Source of the DNA: Bradyrhizobium valentinum | Lineage (GTDB): Bacteria; Pseudomonadota; Alphaproteobacteria; Rhizobiales; Xanthobacteraceae | Reading direction: 5' to 3' | Assembly (NCBI RefSeq): GCF_001440405.1 | Contig: NZ_LLXX01000067.1 | Coordinates: forward strand, 340 to 64,339 | Length of the DNA stretch: 64,000 bases | Part shown: positions 9,660-18,518 of the stretch, one piece after another | Layout of the letters: the number at the start of each line of letters is the position of its first letter | How positions within the stretch are numbered: the stretch's first letter is position 1 | Notes under the pieces: model-generated | Seen by the model: only the letters and a program-made list of their open reading frames with translations | Told to the model about the DNA's origin: nothing | The model's database searches: none | Position numbers and translations under genes: made by a program

Positions 9660-9734
9660 AAAAAACCCGGCGAAGCCTTCGGCGTAGCCGGGCAAGCGAT
9701 TGTGAAGGCCGGGTTATACACAGGCCTTCGGCCC
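9660..9734 (-). promoter_or_regulatory. Attenuator-like leader of the DAHP synthase gene
   Basis: On the reverse strand a GC-rich hairpin at 9692-9666 (CCCGGC arm, inner GCC-GAA-GGC, GCCGGG arm) is followed directly by six U residues at 9665-9660, an intrinsic terminator placed about 70 bases before the DAHP synthase ATG. Further upstream, a GGCCTTC element (9710-9704) can pair either with GAAGGCC at 9729-9723 or with GAAGGC inside the terminator hairpin (9680-9675). These are mutually exclusive pairings, as in an attenuator. No Trp/Phe/Tyr-rich leader peptide is visible, so the signal is unknown. Confidence 0.5.
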
Positions 9735-9832
9735 ACCGCTAGTTAGATTTCCGGTAGTCCTGACAAGCCCTTGCCGCAAAAGCCGATTTCGCTTTTGTTA
9801 TGGCCGCTCGCAAAAGCTGGCAGGAGAACACG

Positions 9833-10737
9833 GTGGCCGAGCCGGGGCTGGACGACGTATTTAGCGACGATATAACGGTGCCCGCGACGGATGGATATCC
9901 CCTTGCCGCGACGCTGTTTCTGCCCCGCGGGGCCAAGCGCCATGCCGTCCTGATCAATTCGGCGACCGCAGTCCCCCGCAAGCTCTATCGCGGCTTTGCC
10001 GGCTATCTGGCCAAGCGCGGCTGCGCGGTGCTGACGTACGACTATCGCGGCACCGGCGACAGCAGGCAGAAGGCAATGACCGGCGACAATCGGCCCAAAT
10101 CGCTGGTCGGCTTCACGGCCTCGATGTCGGCCTGGGCCGCACACGACATCACCGCCGCGGTGTCGTGGATGCACGAGCGCTACAAGGCACTCCCCTTCGC
10201 CTATGTCGGGCACTCCTTCGGCGGTCAGGCGCTCGGCCTGCTTCCGAACAATTCCGAGATTTCGCGCGCGCTCTTTATTGCGGCCCAAGCCGGCTACTGG
10301 AAACTGATGACGGCGCCGGAGCGCTACCGCGTCTACGCCCTGCTGAATTTTGTAGGCCTCCCCCTCACCCGCACGCTCGGCTACATGCCGGGCAGGGCCG
10401 GCCTCGGCATGGATCTGCCGAAGGAGGCGTTCCTGCAATGGGTCGGCTGGGTGATGAGCCCGCGCTATCTGTTCGACGATGCCAAGCTCGAAGCCTTGCA
10501 GAATTTTCGAAATACAAGGGTGAGCTGCGCGCGCTCTGCATGTCCGACGATCCCTGGGCGACACGGCCCGCGGTCGAATTGCTGTGCTCAGGATTTACCT
10601 CGATCAAGCCTGACATCATCACGGTGACGCCCGCCGATACCGGCGTCGCCAAGATTGGGCACATGGGATTTTTCAGACCCGAGCATCGTGACACGCTGTG
10701 GCGTGGGGCGGCGGAGTGGATCGAGGCGGGGGGATAG
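9833..10737 (+). pseudogene. Alpha/beta-hydrolase with a one-base frameshift
   Basis: The reading frame encodes an alpha/beta-hydrolase with a nucleophile elbow VGHSFGGQALG and an upstream DYRGTGDS oxyanion-type loop. It breaks at a TTTT run at 10504-10507: one frame gives LEALQNF, and the continuation SKYKGELRALCMSDDPW is found one base back. It then runs to a natural stop at 10737 with the expected C-terminal HMGFFRPEHRDTLW. Restoring one base would give about 301 residues. The GTG at 9833 is preceded by AGGAG at 9822-9826 and is a better start than the ATG at 9800. Either the gene is dead or a base is missing from the assembly. Confidence 0.8.
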
Positions 10738-10762
10738 GTTTCGTCGCGCCGCTGGATGTTGT

Positions 10763-10840
10763 CGTCATCGCGAGCGAAGCGAAGCAATCCATAGCGCCGC
10801 AAGTAGAGACGTGGATTGCTTCGCTTCGCTCGCAATGACG
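10763..10840. repeat. Intergenic palindromic repeat (REP-like)
   Basis: The left arm CGTCATCGCGAGCGAAGCGA (continuing AGCAATCCA) and the right arm TGGATTGCTTCGCTTCGCTC (continuing GCAATGACG) are nearly perfect inverted copies around a 20-bp loop. The unit is characteristic of repetitive intergenic palindromes scattered through Bradyrhizobium genomes. It sits between a broken hydrolase gene and a convergent small gene. Confidence 0.85.
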
Positions 10841-10866
10841 GTGGATATAGTTGCGGCCGCGGCTCA

Positions 10867-11223
10867 CTACACGCGCCTGAACGCAATCGCGCGCGCAAGC
10901 GAGCGGGCTCGGGTACGAACCGCACCACCATCGTTACCGCTGTGAACAATCCACTGTCCGTCAGGTGTTTGTCCCGTGATGATCCCGACGTGATGCGGCC
11001 AAACGACCACTACGCCGATTCCGGGACCGCCGGCGTTCATGCCTTCGCTAGCCCAGGAGCGCGCAAGCGCAAGGCGCCGATCTGATTTGCCAAGATGTTT
11101 GCTTAAGTAACTGCCGCACCAGGCCTTCGCCCGATGACCATGATGCCGGTGGAGGGGACGTGCTTCGGCCTGAATGGAAAGAACAAGCAGGAACGTCGAC
11201 GCGACAGCGAGAGGTTTTAGCAT
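10867..11223 (-). CDS. Small secreted NlpC/P60- or CHAP-like protein
   Basis: A 118-residue protein with a clear signal peptide (hydrophobic ASTFLLVLSIQAEA, then a His/Arg-rich start). The mature part has AWCGSYLSKHLG (candidate catalytic Cys), GIGVVVVWPHHVGIITG (candidate His) and a VHSGNDGGAVRTR segment. That order fits papain-fold NlpC/P60 or CHAP amidases, though it is shorter than most. The ATG at 11223 has a CTGGAG ribosome binding site; an upstream in-frame extension lacks one. Peptidoglycan-related activity is an inference. Confidence 0.6.
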   Translation of the reverse strand: MLKPLAVASTFLLVLSIQAEARPLHRHHGHRAKAWCGSYLSKHLGKSDRRLALARSWASEGMNAGGPGIGVVVVWPHHVGIITGQTPDGQWIVHSGNDGGAVRTRARSLARAIAFRRV

Positions 11224-11508
11224 GATTACTCCAGAGAACGCTGATGGTGAGGACGGTTCAAACGCGCCTCCAACAGCATTCCCTGTGGATTGTTCCTGCA
11301 TGGCTGCCATTTCGGCTCGGCCTCATAATCGCTCGGAGCGGCAAGCGACACAGGCGTTCAACCTGCGGGATGCAATGACGCTCCGGGGCACTCTTCGGTC
11401 GAAAATCGTATCCAATTTGATCCGATTCACCTGGACCGACTTGAGTTGCCGGTAACAACTTCAGGGGAAGCTTGCTGGATCCACTCGGGGCAGAACGGGA
11501 GGATTACA

Positions 11509-11784
11509 GTGAAACACCACCATCGACCGGAGACGCAGGAACACATCGCCCTGGCGATCATGACGAAGGAAGCGGAGCAGATCACGGCGCTGATCGCCAG
11601 CCTTCGCAAGTCGGCCCGCGATATCGACAAGGAACGCCAGCAAGCCGATGTCGCACTGAGGGGTGCGCTTGACGTCCGCCGTAACAATTTGATGGTCACT
11701 ATCGCTGCATTGGAAGACCGTGTTTCGGCTATTCAGGGACTAATCAAACTGGATCGCCCCTACGTGCGGCATCGAATGCATTGA
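11509..11784 (+). CDS. Small coiled-coil hypothetical protein
   Basis: A 91-residue soluble protein with no recognised domain. It begins with a His-rich stretch, then has a long predicted helix with heptad-like spacing (EQITALIASLRKSARDIDKE). The GTG start is chosen because GGGAGG at 11498-11503 precedes it at good spacing. It is monocistronic, and its function is unknown. Confidence 0.55.
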   Translation: MKHHHRPETQEHIALAIMTKEAEQITALIASLRKSARDIDKERQQADVALRGALDVRRNNLMVTIAALEDRVSAIQGLIKLDRPYVRHRMH

Positions 11785-11922
11785 CCGGCACTTCCGGCGC
11801 TTCACGGCTTCCAAGGAATGAAATGCATCAACGGCGGCCAAGGTGGCCGCCGTGTCGCCGATGTGACAGCCGTTTGTCGCCGCGCCTGAAACCAGTTCTG
11901 GTCTGCCGAATTACCTCTTCCG

Positions 11923-12528
11923 ATGAAAGTGGAAACAACGGCGGCCATCAGCGACGCTGCGCATCTATGCGTCGACATGCAGAACATCTTCGCCAAGGGC
12001 GGCGTGTGGGAAACGCCGTGGATGGAGCGGGTGCTGCCGGTGATCTCGAACATATGCGCACGGTATCCCGAGCGGACGGTGTTCACGCGTTTCGTCACGC
12101 CGGAAAAACCCGAAGACCGTCGCGGTCAATGGCAAGCCTATTTCACGAAATGGCAGCGCGCAACGCGCGGCGGTCTTCCGCCCAGCGCCCTCGACCTGGT
12201 GCCGGAGCTTGCGCGATATTCGCCTCCGGCGCTGGTGGTCGACAAACCCGCATATTCGGCATTCTTCGGCTCGAGGCTTGGCCATCTCTTGGTCGAACGG
12301 CACGTCGGAACGGTGGTAGTGTCGGGCGCGGAAACCGACGTCTGCGTGCTGTCCACCGTGCTCGGGGCCGTCGATCTCGGCTTCCGGGTCGTCATCGTGC
12401 AGGATGCCCTCTGCAGCTCCTCCGACACCGGCCACGATGCGTTGATGACGATGTACCGGACGCGGTTCAGCGAGCAGATCGAACTGGTCAGCGCCGAGGA
12501 ACTGTTCGACCTCTGGCATCCGGAATAG
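11923..12528 (+). CDS. Isochorismatase-family cysteine hydrolase
   Basis: A 201-residue cysteine hydrolase of the isochorismatase/nicotinamidase superfamily. The Asp-Lys-Cys triad is visible: Asp18 in CVDMQN, Lys in VVDKPAYSAF and Cys in GAETDVCVLST. Members hydrolyse isochorismate, nicotinamide, N-carbamoyl compounds or ureides; nothing here fixes the substrate. It is followed 76 bp later by a flavodoxin-fold oxidoreductase on the same strand, which could be co-transcribed. Confidence 0.85.
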   Translation: MKVETTAAISDAAHLCVDMQNIFAKGGVWETPWMERVLPVISNICARYPERTVFTRFVTPEKPEDRRGQWQAYFTKWQRATRGGLPPSALDLVPELARYSPPALVVDKPAYSAFFGSRLGHLLVERHVGTVVVSGAETDVCVLSTVLGAVDLGFRVVIVQDALCSSSDTGHDALMTMYRTRFSEQIELVSAEELFDLWHPE

Positions 12529-12604
12529 GAGTTCCGAGGCCGGCGGAACTGCCGCTCCGGCTCCGGCGTTGACCCGCTGCAGTCAACCACGCGAGGATCG
12601 ATCC

Positions 12605-13681
12605 ATGGCGGCGCCGGACATTCGCAAGGGAATGCCGCCCGTCCAATTGCCGCGCGAGGAATTCGAGAAGCGCTACCGCGGCCGCTTCGTCGATCCGGCC
12701 TTCCAGCCTTTAGCCCGCGAACTCGACGCCATCGTCGCCGCCGCATGGGACGCCTACAGCCATTCGCGCAAAGCCCCGTTGACGCGCAAGGCGGGGCCCG
12801 GCTTTGCCGATCCGGACTGCGAAATCTCGGTCGACTGGCTCGCGGCGCGCGAGGCCATCCTCGAAGCGCAACGGCGCCACGACGATGTGGCTGCGCAGCC
12901 GCGCATTCTCCTCATCAACGGCTCCGCGCGCAGCGAGCATACCTGTCCCGGCGAGATGTCGAAGACGTGGCGGCTGGTCAAGCTTGCCGAGCCGGTGTTC
13001 GCCGAGTTGGGATTTGCGGTAGACATTCTCGACCTGTCGCGACTGGCGTCGGAATTCGGCCGGCAAATCCATCCCTGCAAATCGTGCCTCGCCACCGCGA
13101 TGCCGCTCTGCCACTGGCCGTGCAGTTGCTATCCGAACTACTCGCTCGGCCAGACCGACGACTGGATGAACGAGATCTATCCGCTGTGGGTGGGAGCGCA
13201 TGGCATCCTGATCGTGGCGCCGGTGAACTGGTATCATGCCCCGACCGCGCTGAAGGCGATGATGGACCGTCTGGTCTGCGCCGACGGCGGCAATCCCGAT
13301 CCGACGTCAACCCACGGCAAGCACGCCGACCAGGCCAAGGCGCTCGAGCTGAAAGGCTGGCCCTATCCGCGCCATCTGGCCGGCCGATATTTCGGCCTTG
13401 TCGTGCACGGCGACAGCGCCGGCGCTGAGATGCTGCGCCGCTCGCTTTCGGACTGGCTGACCGACATGTCGTTGATCTCGGCAGGCCGAACCAGCGAGGC
13501 CGAAGGCTATGTCGGCTACATGGAGCCCTACGCCACCTCGCATCAGGCGCTCGATGAAGATCACGACTTCCAGGACGAGGTGCGTAACGCGGCGCGCGCG
13601 CTCGGCAATGCCGTGAAGCTGGCGCGCGCGGGCAAGCTGCAGAATCCCGCCGAGGGGCTTGTCAATCCGAACCCGAAATAG
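12605..13681 (+). CDS. Flavodoxin-family NAD(P)H-dependent oxidoreductase
   Basis: A 358-residue protein whose central part (from about residue 100) is a flavodoxin-like FMN reductase fold: ILLINGSARSEHTCPGEMSK is the phosphate-binding loop, and VAPVNWYHAPTALKAMMDRL is the second FMN-contact motif. A Cys-rich CKSCLATAMPLCHWPCSCYP insertion is unusual for simple FMN reductases and could bind metal. The N-terminal 100 residues are a family-specific extension. The ATG at 12605 follows GAGG with good spacing, so it is preferred to an upstream ATG. The physiological substrate is unknown. Confidence 0.75.
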   Translation: MAAPDIRKGMPPVQLPREEFEKRYRGRFVDPAFQPLARELDAIVAAAWDAYSHSRKAPLTRKAGPGFADPDCEISVDWLAAREAILEAQRRHDDVAAQPRILLINGSARSEHTCPGEMSKTWRLVKLAEPVFAELGFAVDILDLSRLASEFGRQIHPCKSCLATAMPLCHWPCSCYPNYSLGQTDDWMNEIYPLWVGAHGILIVAPVNWYHAPTALKAMMDRLVCADGGNPDPTSTHGKHADQAKALELKGWPYPRHLAGRYFGLVVHGDSAGAEMLRRSLSDWLTDMSLISAGRTSEAEGYVGYMEPYATSHQALDEDHDFQDEVRNAARALGNAVKLARAGKLQNPAEGLVNPNPK

Positions 13682-13684
13682 CTT

Positions 13685-13767
13685 CGTAGGATGGGTTGAG
13701 CGCAGCGATACCCATCACATCTCGGCGCAAGAAGTGATGGGTTTCGCTGCGCTCTACCCATCCTACG
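13685..13767. repeat. Palindromic repeat, copy 1
   Basis: The arm CGTAGGATGGGTTGAGCGCA with CGATACCCATCAC is answered by GTGATGGGTTTCGCTGCGCT with CTACCCATCCTACG, forming a long imperfect hairpin. A related copy lies at 14715-14798 beyond the next gene. Confidence 0.85.
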
Positions 13768-13790
13768 CGCTGGGCGCCCGCGCGCCCCGC

Positions 13791-14642
13791 TCACTTCCCG
13801 TAGCTATAAAACCCCTGCCCGGTCTTGCGGCCGAGATGGCCGGCGGCGACCATTTCCTTCAGCAGCGGCGCCGGGCGGTATTTCGGATCGTTGAAGCCTT
13901 CGTAGAAGACCTCCATCACCGACAGCATGGTGTCGAGCCCAATCATGTCGGCGAGCGCCAGCGGGCCAATCGGATGGTTACAGCCGAGCTTCATGCCGGC
14001 GTCGAGGTCTTCCGCCGTCGCGAGCCCCTCCTGCAGCGCAAAGATCGCCTCGTTGATCATCGGGCACAGGATGCGGTTGACCGCAAAGCCGGGGCTGTTC
14101 TTCGCCGTGATCGAGACCTTGCCGATCCTCTTCGCGAACGCTTCGGCCTTGGCGTGCGTGTCGTCCGAAGTCTGCAGGCCGCGGATCAATTCAAGCAGCG
14201 CCATCAGCGGCACCGGATTGAAGAAGTGCATGCCGATGAAGCGGTCGGGACGATCGGTTGCCGCGGCGAGCTTGGTGATCGAGATCGATGACGTGTTGGT
14301 GGCGAGCAGCGCCTGCGGCCGCAGTTTTGGGCAAAGGTCTTTCAGGATCTTGACCTTCAAATCCTCGTTCTCGGTCGCTGCCTCGATCACGAGATCGCAG
14401 GTGGAAAACTTTGCCGTGTCCGTGGTCGCGGTGATGCGAGCAATGGCGGCCTGCCGGTCGGCGTCGGTCATCTTCTGCTTGTTGACCAGCCGCTCCAGGC
14501 TGCTCGAGACAACAGACATGCCCCGCGCGAGCGCGGCATCGGAGATGTCGGTCATGACCACGGGAAGACCGGCGGCGGCACACACCTGCGCAATGCCGTT
14601 GCCCATCGTGCCCGCGCCTACAATACCGATTGTTTCGATCAT
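13791..14642 (-). CDS. hbdA: 3-hydroxybutyryl-CoA dehydrogenase
   Basis: A 283-residue NAD(P)-dependent enzyme interconverting acetoacetyl-CoA and 3-hydroxybutyryl-CoA, used in butanoate, PHB-related or fatty acid metabolism. The Rossmann motif IGIVGAGTMGNGIAQ is at the N-terminus. Family motifs VIEAATEN, NTSSISIT, FIGMHFFNPVP (catalytic His) and NSPGFAVNRIL follow, and the C-terminal domain ends GRKTGQGFYSY. The length is standard for the single-function form. Palindromic repeats flank the gene on both sides. Confidence 0.95.
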   Translation of the reverse strand: MIETIGIVGAGTMGNGIAQVCAAAGLPVVMTDISDAALARGMSVVSSSLERLVNKQKMTDADRQAAIARITATTDTAKFSTCDLVIEAATENEDLKVKILKDLCPKLRPQALLATNTSSISITKLAAATDRPDRFIGMHFFNPVPLMALLELIRGLQTSDDTHAKAEAFAKRIGKVSITAKNSPGFAVNRILCPMINEAIFALQEGLATAEDLDAGMKLGCNHPIGPLALADMIGLDTMLSVMEVFYEGFNDPKYRPAPLLKEMVAAGHLGRKTGQGFYSYGK

Positions 14643-14714
14643 GGGAAAAACTCCGTTATTGAATGGTTGCCTGCACCGTTATCAGAGTGCCGCGGCCATC
14701 GGTAGTGCGCAGAG

Positions 14715-14798
14715 CGTAGGATAGGTGGAGCGAAGCGATACCCATCAATGGCGCTTCAAGGAAGGTGATGGGTATCGCTTCGTTCCACCCATCCTACG
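14715..14798. repeat. Palindromic repeat, copy 2
   Basis: An inverted repeat with outer arms CGTAGGATAGGTGGAGCGAA and TTCGTTCCACCCATCCTACG and inner arms CGATACCCATCA and TGATGGGTATCG. It is the same element class as 13685-13767, placed between the divergent-side end of the dehydrogenase gene and the stop of gor. It can form a long hairpin and may act as a terminator for gor. Confidence 0.85.
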
Positions 14799-14801
14799 GC
14801 C

Positions 14802-16187
14802 CTACTCCGCCGCCTGCCTCACATACCTTGCCGTCGGCGTCCGCATCGTCACCAATTCTTCCGCAGCGGTCGGATGCAGGGCAATCGTCGCGTCGAAATC
14901 GGCTTTGGTCGCCTTCATCTTCACCGCGATCGCGACCGCCTGGATGATCTCGGCGGCAGTGTCGCCGACGATGTGGCAGCCGAGCACGCGGTCGATCGTG
15001 CCGTCGACCACGAGCTTCATCAGCACGCGGGTGTCGCGGCCGGACATCGTCGCCTTGATGGGGCGGAAATCGGCCTTGTAGATATCGACGTGGCTCACTT
15101 GCGCGCGCGCCTGCGCTTCGGTCAGGCCGACGGTGCCGACTTCCGGCTGCGAGAACACCGCCGTCGGAATAGTGGCGTGGTCGACCTGCACGGGCCGCTT
15201 GCCGAACACGGTGTCCGCGAAGGCATGGCCCTCGCGGATGGCCACCGGCGTCAGATTGAGGCGATGGGTAACGTCGCCGATCGCATAGATATTATCGACT
15301 GAGGTCTTCGACCACACATCGACGGCGATGCCGCCATTCGCAGGGTTGATGGCGACGCCGGCTTTCTCGAGCCCGAGATTGGCGACGTTCGGGTGCCGCC
15401 CGATCGCGAACATCACCTTGTCGGACGCAATGCTCGAACCACTCGACAAATGGGTCGTGAATTCGTCGCCGTGTCTGTCCACTTTATCGATGGTGCAACC
15501 GGTGATGATCGTGATGCCCTGCTTCTCCATCTCGGCGCGCACGTGCTTGCGGACGTCGTCGTCGAAACCGCGCAGGATGTTGTCGCCGCGATAGATCACG
15601 GTCACGTCGGAGCCGAAACCGGCAAAGATGCCGGCGAATTCCAGCGCGATATAGCCGCCGCCCTGGATCACGATGCGCTTCGGCAATTCGGTCAGATGAA
15701 ACGCCTCGTTCGAGGAAATCACGTGCTCGATGCCGGGAATCTCCCGCCCGTGGTTGGGCGCGCCGCCGGTCGCGATCAGGATGTACTTTGCAGTGACCTT
15801 TTCGCCGGTCATCAGCCGCAGCGTATGGGCATCTTCCAGCACCGCGCGGGTCTTCGCGATGCGCGCACCGCTCTTCTCGACATTGGCGGCGTAGATGCCT
15901 TCGAGGCGGGCGATCTCCTTGTCCTTGTTGGCGACTAGCGTGGACCAGTCGAACGAGATTTCGGGGATGGTCCAGCCGAATCCTGCGGCGTCGGCGATCT
16001 CGTGGCGGACATGGGAGCCGAGCACGAACAGCTTCTTGGGCACGCAGCCGCGGATCACGCAGGTGCCGCCCATCCGGTATTCTTCGGCAACCATGACCTT
16101 CGCGCCATGGCCGGCGGCGATGCGCGCGGCGCGAACGCCGCCCGAACCACCGCCGATGACAAACAGATCGACGTCGAACTCAGCCAT
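14802..16187 (-). CDS. gor: Glutathione-disulfide reductase
   Basis: A 461-residue FAD flavoprotein that reduces oxidised glutathione with NADPH in the cytosol. It has the FAD motif VIGGGSGGVRAAR, redox disulfide Cys43/Cys48 in GGTCVIRGCVPKK, the NADPH-binding GGGYIALEFAGIFAGFG, and the C-terminal His-Glu pair in LHPTAAEELV. The neighbouring DUF2059 and rpiA genes are on the same strand; gor is the last gene of that run. Confidence 0.96.
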   Translation of the reverse strand: MAEFDVDLFVIGGGSGGVRAARIAAGHGAKVMVAEEYRMGGTCVIRGCVPKKLFVLGSHVRHEIADAAGFGWTIPEISFDWSTLVANKDKEIARLEGIYAANVEKSGARIAKTRAVLEDAHTLRLMTGEKVTAKYILIATGGAPNHGREIPGIEHVISSNEAFHLTELPKRIVIQGGGYIALEFAGIFAGFGSDVTVIYRGDNILRGFDDDVRKHVRAEMEKQGITIITGCTIDKVDRHGDEFTTHLSSGSSIASDKVMFAIGRHPNVANLGLEKAGVAINPANGGIAVDVWSKTSVDNIYAIGDVTHRLNLTPVAIREGHAFADTVFGKRPVQVDHATIPTAVFSQPEVGTVGLTEAQARAQVSHVDIYKADFRPIKATMSGRDTRVLMKLVVDGTIDRVLGCHIVGDTAAEIIQAVAIAVKMKATKADFDATIALHPTAAEELVTMRTPTARYVRQAAE

Positions 16188-16255
16188 ATCAACCCCGCCC
16201 GAAGTCAGATCGCTTCCTGTCGTTGTCGCAACGCGTTTTCGTCACGCGAACCGGT

Positions 16256-16795
16256 TCAAATATCCTTGCCGCGCTTCTTCATCTCGGCGCGGAACTGGCC
16301 GTTGACGGTTTCGGCAAAGGTCTGCGCCCACTGATTCATATAGGACATGCTGAACTGGATGGCGCGGGGCTCGTGCGAGAGCAGCTTCTGGCCGAGCGGC
16401 GACTTGTAGAAGGTCACGAGATCCTTGAGCTCCTGCTCGGTGAACTCGTTGGCGTAGACCTGCGCCATGCCCTCGCCGATTTCCTTCTCGCGGCCGGCGA
16501 GATTCTTGGCGACGATCATCGCGACCTCGTTGAGATCCTTCTGATAGTTCAGATTGCTCTGCAACAGCACGTTCTTGGTCTGCTCGACCAGATTCGGAAC
16601 GGCTGAGGCGTACATCGCGCTCGCGTTCTTCATCGCCAGGATTTCCTTGGCCGCGGCGAGCGCCGCCGGCGAAGCCGGCTTGAGCGCCGGCGCAGCGGCA
16701 GGAGCCTGCTTCTGCTGCGCGTTGGCGGGAATGCCGGTCAGGGCCAGTCCCACTGCAAGGCCGGCCGCCGACAAAATCCGTGAAAGGCTCTTCAT
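16256..16795 (-). CDS. Secreted DUF2059 protein
   Basis: A 179-residue protein with a signal peptide (AGLAVGLALTGIPANAQQ) and an Ala/Pro-rich linker. Its helical DUF2059 domain includes EFTEQELKDLVTFYKSPLGQKLL, the recurrent motif of this family. DUF2059 proteins are periplasmic and of unknown role. It lies 24 bp after rpiA and 68 bp before gor, so the three may be co-transcribed. Confidence 0.85.
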   Translation of the reverse strand: MKSLSRILSAAGLAVGLALTGIPANAQQKQAPAAAPALKPASPAALAAAKEILAMKNASAMYASAVPNLVEQTKNVLLQSNLNYQKDLNEVAMIVAKNLAGREKEIGEGMAQVYANEFTEQELKDLVTFYKSPLGQKLLSHEPRAIQFSMSYMNQWAQTFAETVNGQFRAEMKKRGKDI

Positions 16796-16819
16796 TCCAA
16801 TTCTCCTCGATTACCGGCG

Positions 16820-17518
16820 TTACCGCCGCTCAACTACGCGAATTCCCTGGGCACCTGCCAGGACGGCGATGCTGGCCAGGCCAATGAACAACCCGTGTTC
16901 GACGACACCCGGGATCAGGCTCAACAGGCCCGCCAGATGCGGCGCATCCGTGATGCGCCCCAGATGGGCATCGACAATCCAGTGGCCGCCATCGGTGACA
17001 AAAACGTGGCCGTCCCTGCCCTTCCGGAGCCCCATTTGCCCGGAAACGCCGCTTTGGGCAAATGCCGTAGCCATGGCCCGTTGGGTTGCGGCCAGCCCGA
17101 ATGGGATCACCTCCACCGGGAGGGGAAAACGGCCGAGAACATCGACCCATTTGGTATCGTCGGCAATCACGATCATGCGATCGGAAGCCGCCGCCACGAT
17201 CTTCTCGCGCAACAGCGCGCCGCCACCACCCTTGATCAGGTTGAGGGCGGGATCGAGCTCGTCGGCGCCATCAACGGTAAGATCGAGTCGATCGATCGCA
17301 TCGAGCGTGGTCAGCGGAATCCTGCAAGCTTCGGCTTGGGCACGGGTCGCTTCCGAGGTCGGCACGCCGACCACCTTCATCCCGCCGGCAACCTTCTCGC
17401 CGAGCAGTTCGACAAAATGCTTGGCCGTCGAGCCGGTGCCGAGCCCGAGCTTCATGCCATCCCGCACATGCTCCAGCGCCCGCGCCGCCGCCTGCCGCTT
17501 TAATTGGTCCATATCCAC
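16820..17518 (-). CDS. rpiA: Ribose-5-phosphate isomerase A
   Basis: A 232-residue pentose-phosphate enzyme that interconverts ribose 5-phosphate and ribulose 5-phosphate. It has [15 protein letters not shown] (substrate phosphate loop), [26 protein letters not shown] (conserved acidic catalytic region; only this description, not the full segment, is needed) and a C-terminal GLFIGLAS. It is the first gene of the rightmost-to-left run rpiA, DUF2059, gor. Confidence 0.95.
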   Translation of the reverse strand: MDMDQLKRQAAARALEHVRDGMKLGLGTGSTAKHFVELLGEKVAGGMKVVGVPTSEATRAQAEACRIPLTTLDAIDRLDLTVDGADELDPALNLIKGGGGALLREKIVAAASDRMIVIADDTKWVDVLGRFPLPVEVIPFGLAATQRAMATAFAQSGVSGQMGLRKGRDGHVFVTDGGHWIVDAHLGRITDAPHLAGLLSLIPGVVEHGLFIGLASIAVLAGAQGIRVVERR

Positions 17519-17613
17519 GCGCCGATGCCTTTCGAAATCCGCCGATCTGCGGGCGCATGTCTAGCGTCGTTTGGGCCGCAGGAACAGCACCTTAAGACGT
17601 TACGCGAGAGCGA

Positions 17614-18450
17614 TTATGGGGCCTCCACCCGATCCATCGCAGCCAGGATGGCGGAAAAGCGCGGCTCCACCTGCGCCCGCATGCCGGGATGTGTGAAAAT
17701 ATAAAGTTCATCCTCCCGGATTGCGGTGAGCACGCGCGTCGCGACGGTGGCCGGGTCGAGCCCCGCCTCGATCTGCCTTGCAATCTCGGCCACCACAGCC
17801 GCCGCCGGACTGGCGGGATCGAGCGGCTTCGACTGGCCATAGCGCTCCGGGCGATTGCGCCCGCTCTCGCCGATTCGGGTGCGGACAAAGCTTGGGCACA
17901 ATACGCTCACGCCGATGCCGTGCGGCTTGAGCTGCGTGGCGAGGCCCTCAGACATACTGACGACTGCAAATTTGGTCGCTCCATAGGGGCTGAATCCCAA
18001 ACCGTTCTCCATACCCGCCATCGACGCGGTGTTGACGATATGGCCGCCTTCGCCATGCGCGCGGATATGGGGCAGAAAGCTTTTAATGCCGTGGAGCACG
18101 CCCATCAGGTTCACGTCGATGACCCATCGCCAGTTATCCAGCGAGATGTGGTCGATACCGCCGCCGGCAGCCACGCCTGCATTGTTGCACACGACATGCA
18201 CGCGCCCGAAAGCATCGAACGAGGCCTGCGCCGCGCGCTCGACGCTCGCAGCATCGGCCACATCGCAGACGGTGCCGCGGATATCAGGGGAGATTTCCTG
18301 CAGGCTTTTGACGGCGGCCTGCAGCGCGTCCGTCTCGATATCGGCCAGCATCACTTTCATGCCGATTTGCGCAAACGCCCGGCCGAGCGCAAGTCCGATA
18401 CCCGCGGCTCCGCCGGTCACAAAAGCTGCCTTGCCAGCGAAGTCCCGCAT
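17614..18450 (-). CDS. SDR-family NAD(P)-dependent oxidoreductase
   Basis: A 278-residue short-chain dehydrogenase/reductase. The cofactor loop TGGAAGIGLALGRAF, the NNAG motif (VVCNNAGVAAGGG), catalytic Ser in NTASMAG and the YGATKFA Tyr-x3-Lys pair are all present. The substrate cannot be told from sequence. It is divergent from gph across a short gap, so the two probably share a promoter region. Confidence 0.9.
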   Translation of the reverse strand: MRDFAGKAAFVTGGAAGIGLALGRAFAQIGMKVMLADIETDALQAAVKSLQEISPDIRGTVCDVADAASVERAAQASFDAFGRVHVVCNNAGVAAGGGIDHISLDNWRWVIDVNLMGVLHGIKSFLPHIRAHGEGGHIVNTASMAGMENGLGFSPYGATKFAVVSMSEGLATQLKPHGIGVSVLCPSFVRTRIGESGRNRPERYGQSKPLDPASPAAAVVAEIARQIEAGLDPATVATRVLTAIREDELYIFTHPGMRAQVEPRFSAILAAMDRVEAP

Positions 18451-18518
18451 TGTCGTATCTCCGGATATCTGAAGTTTCCTACTTGCATGATGTCGCGCCT
18501 GCCGCTAGCGAATTCCAG

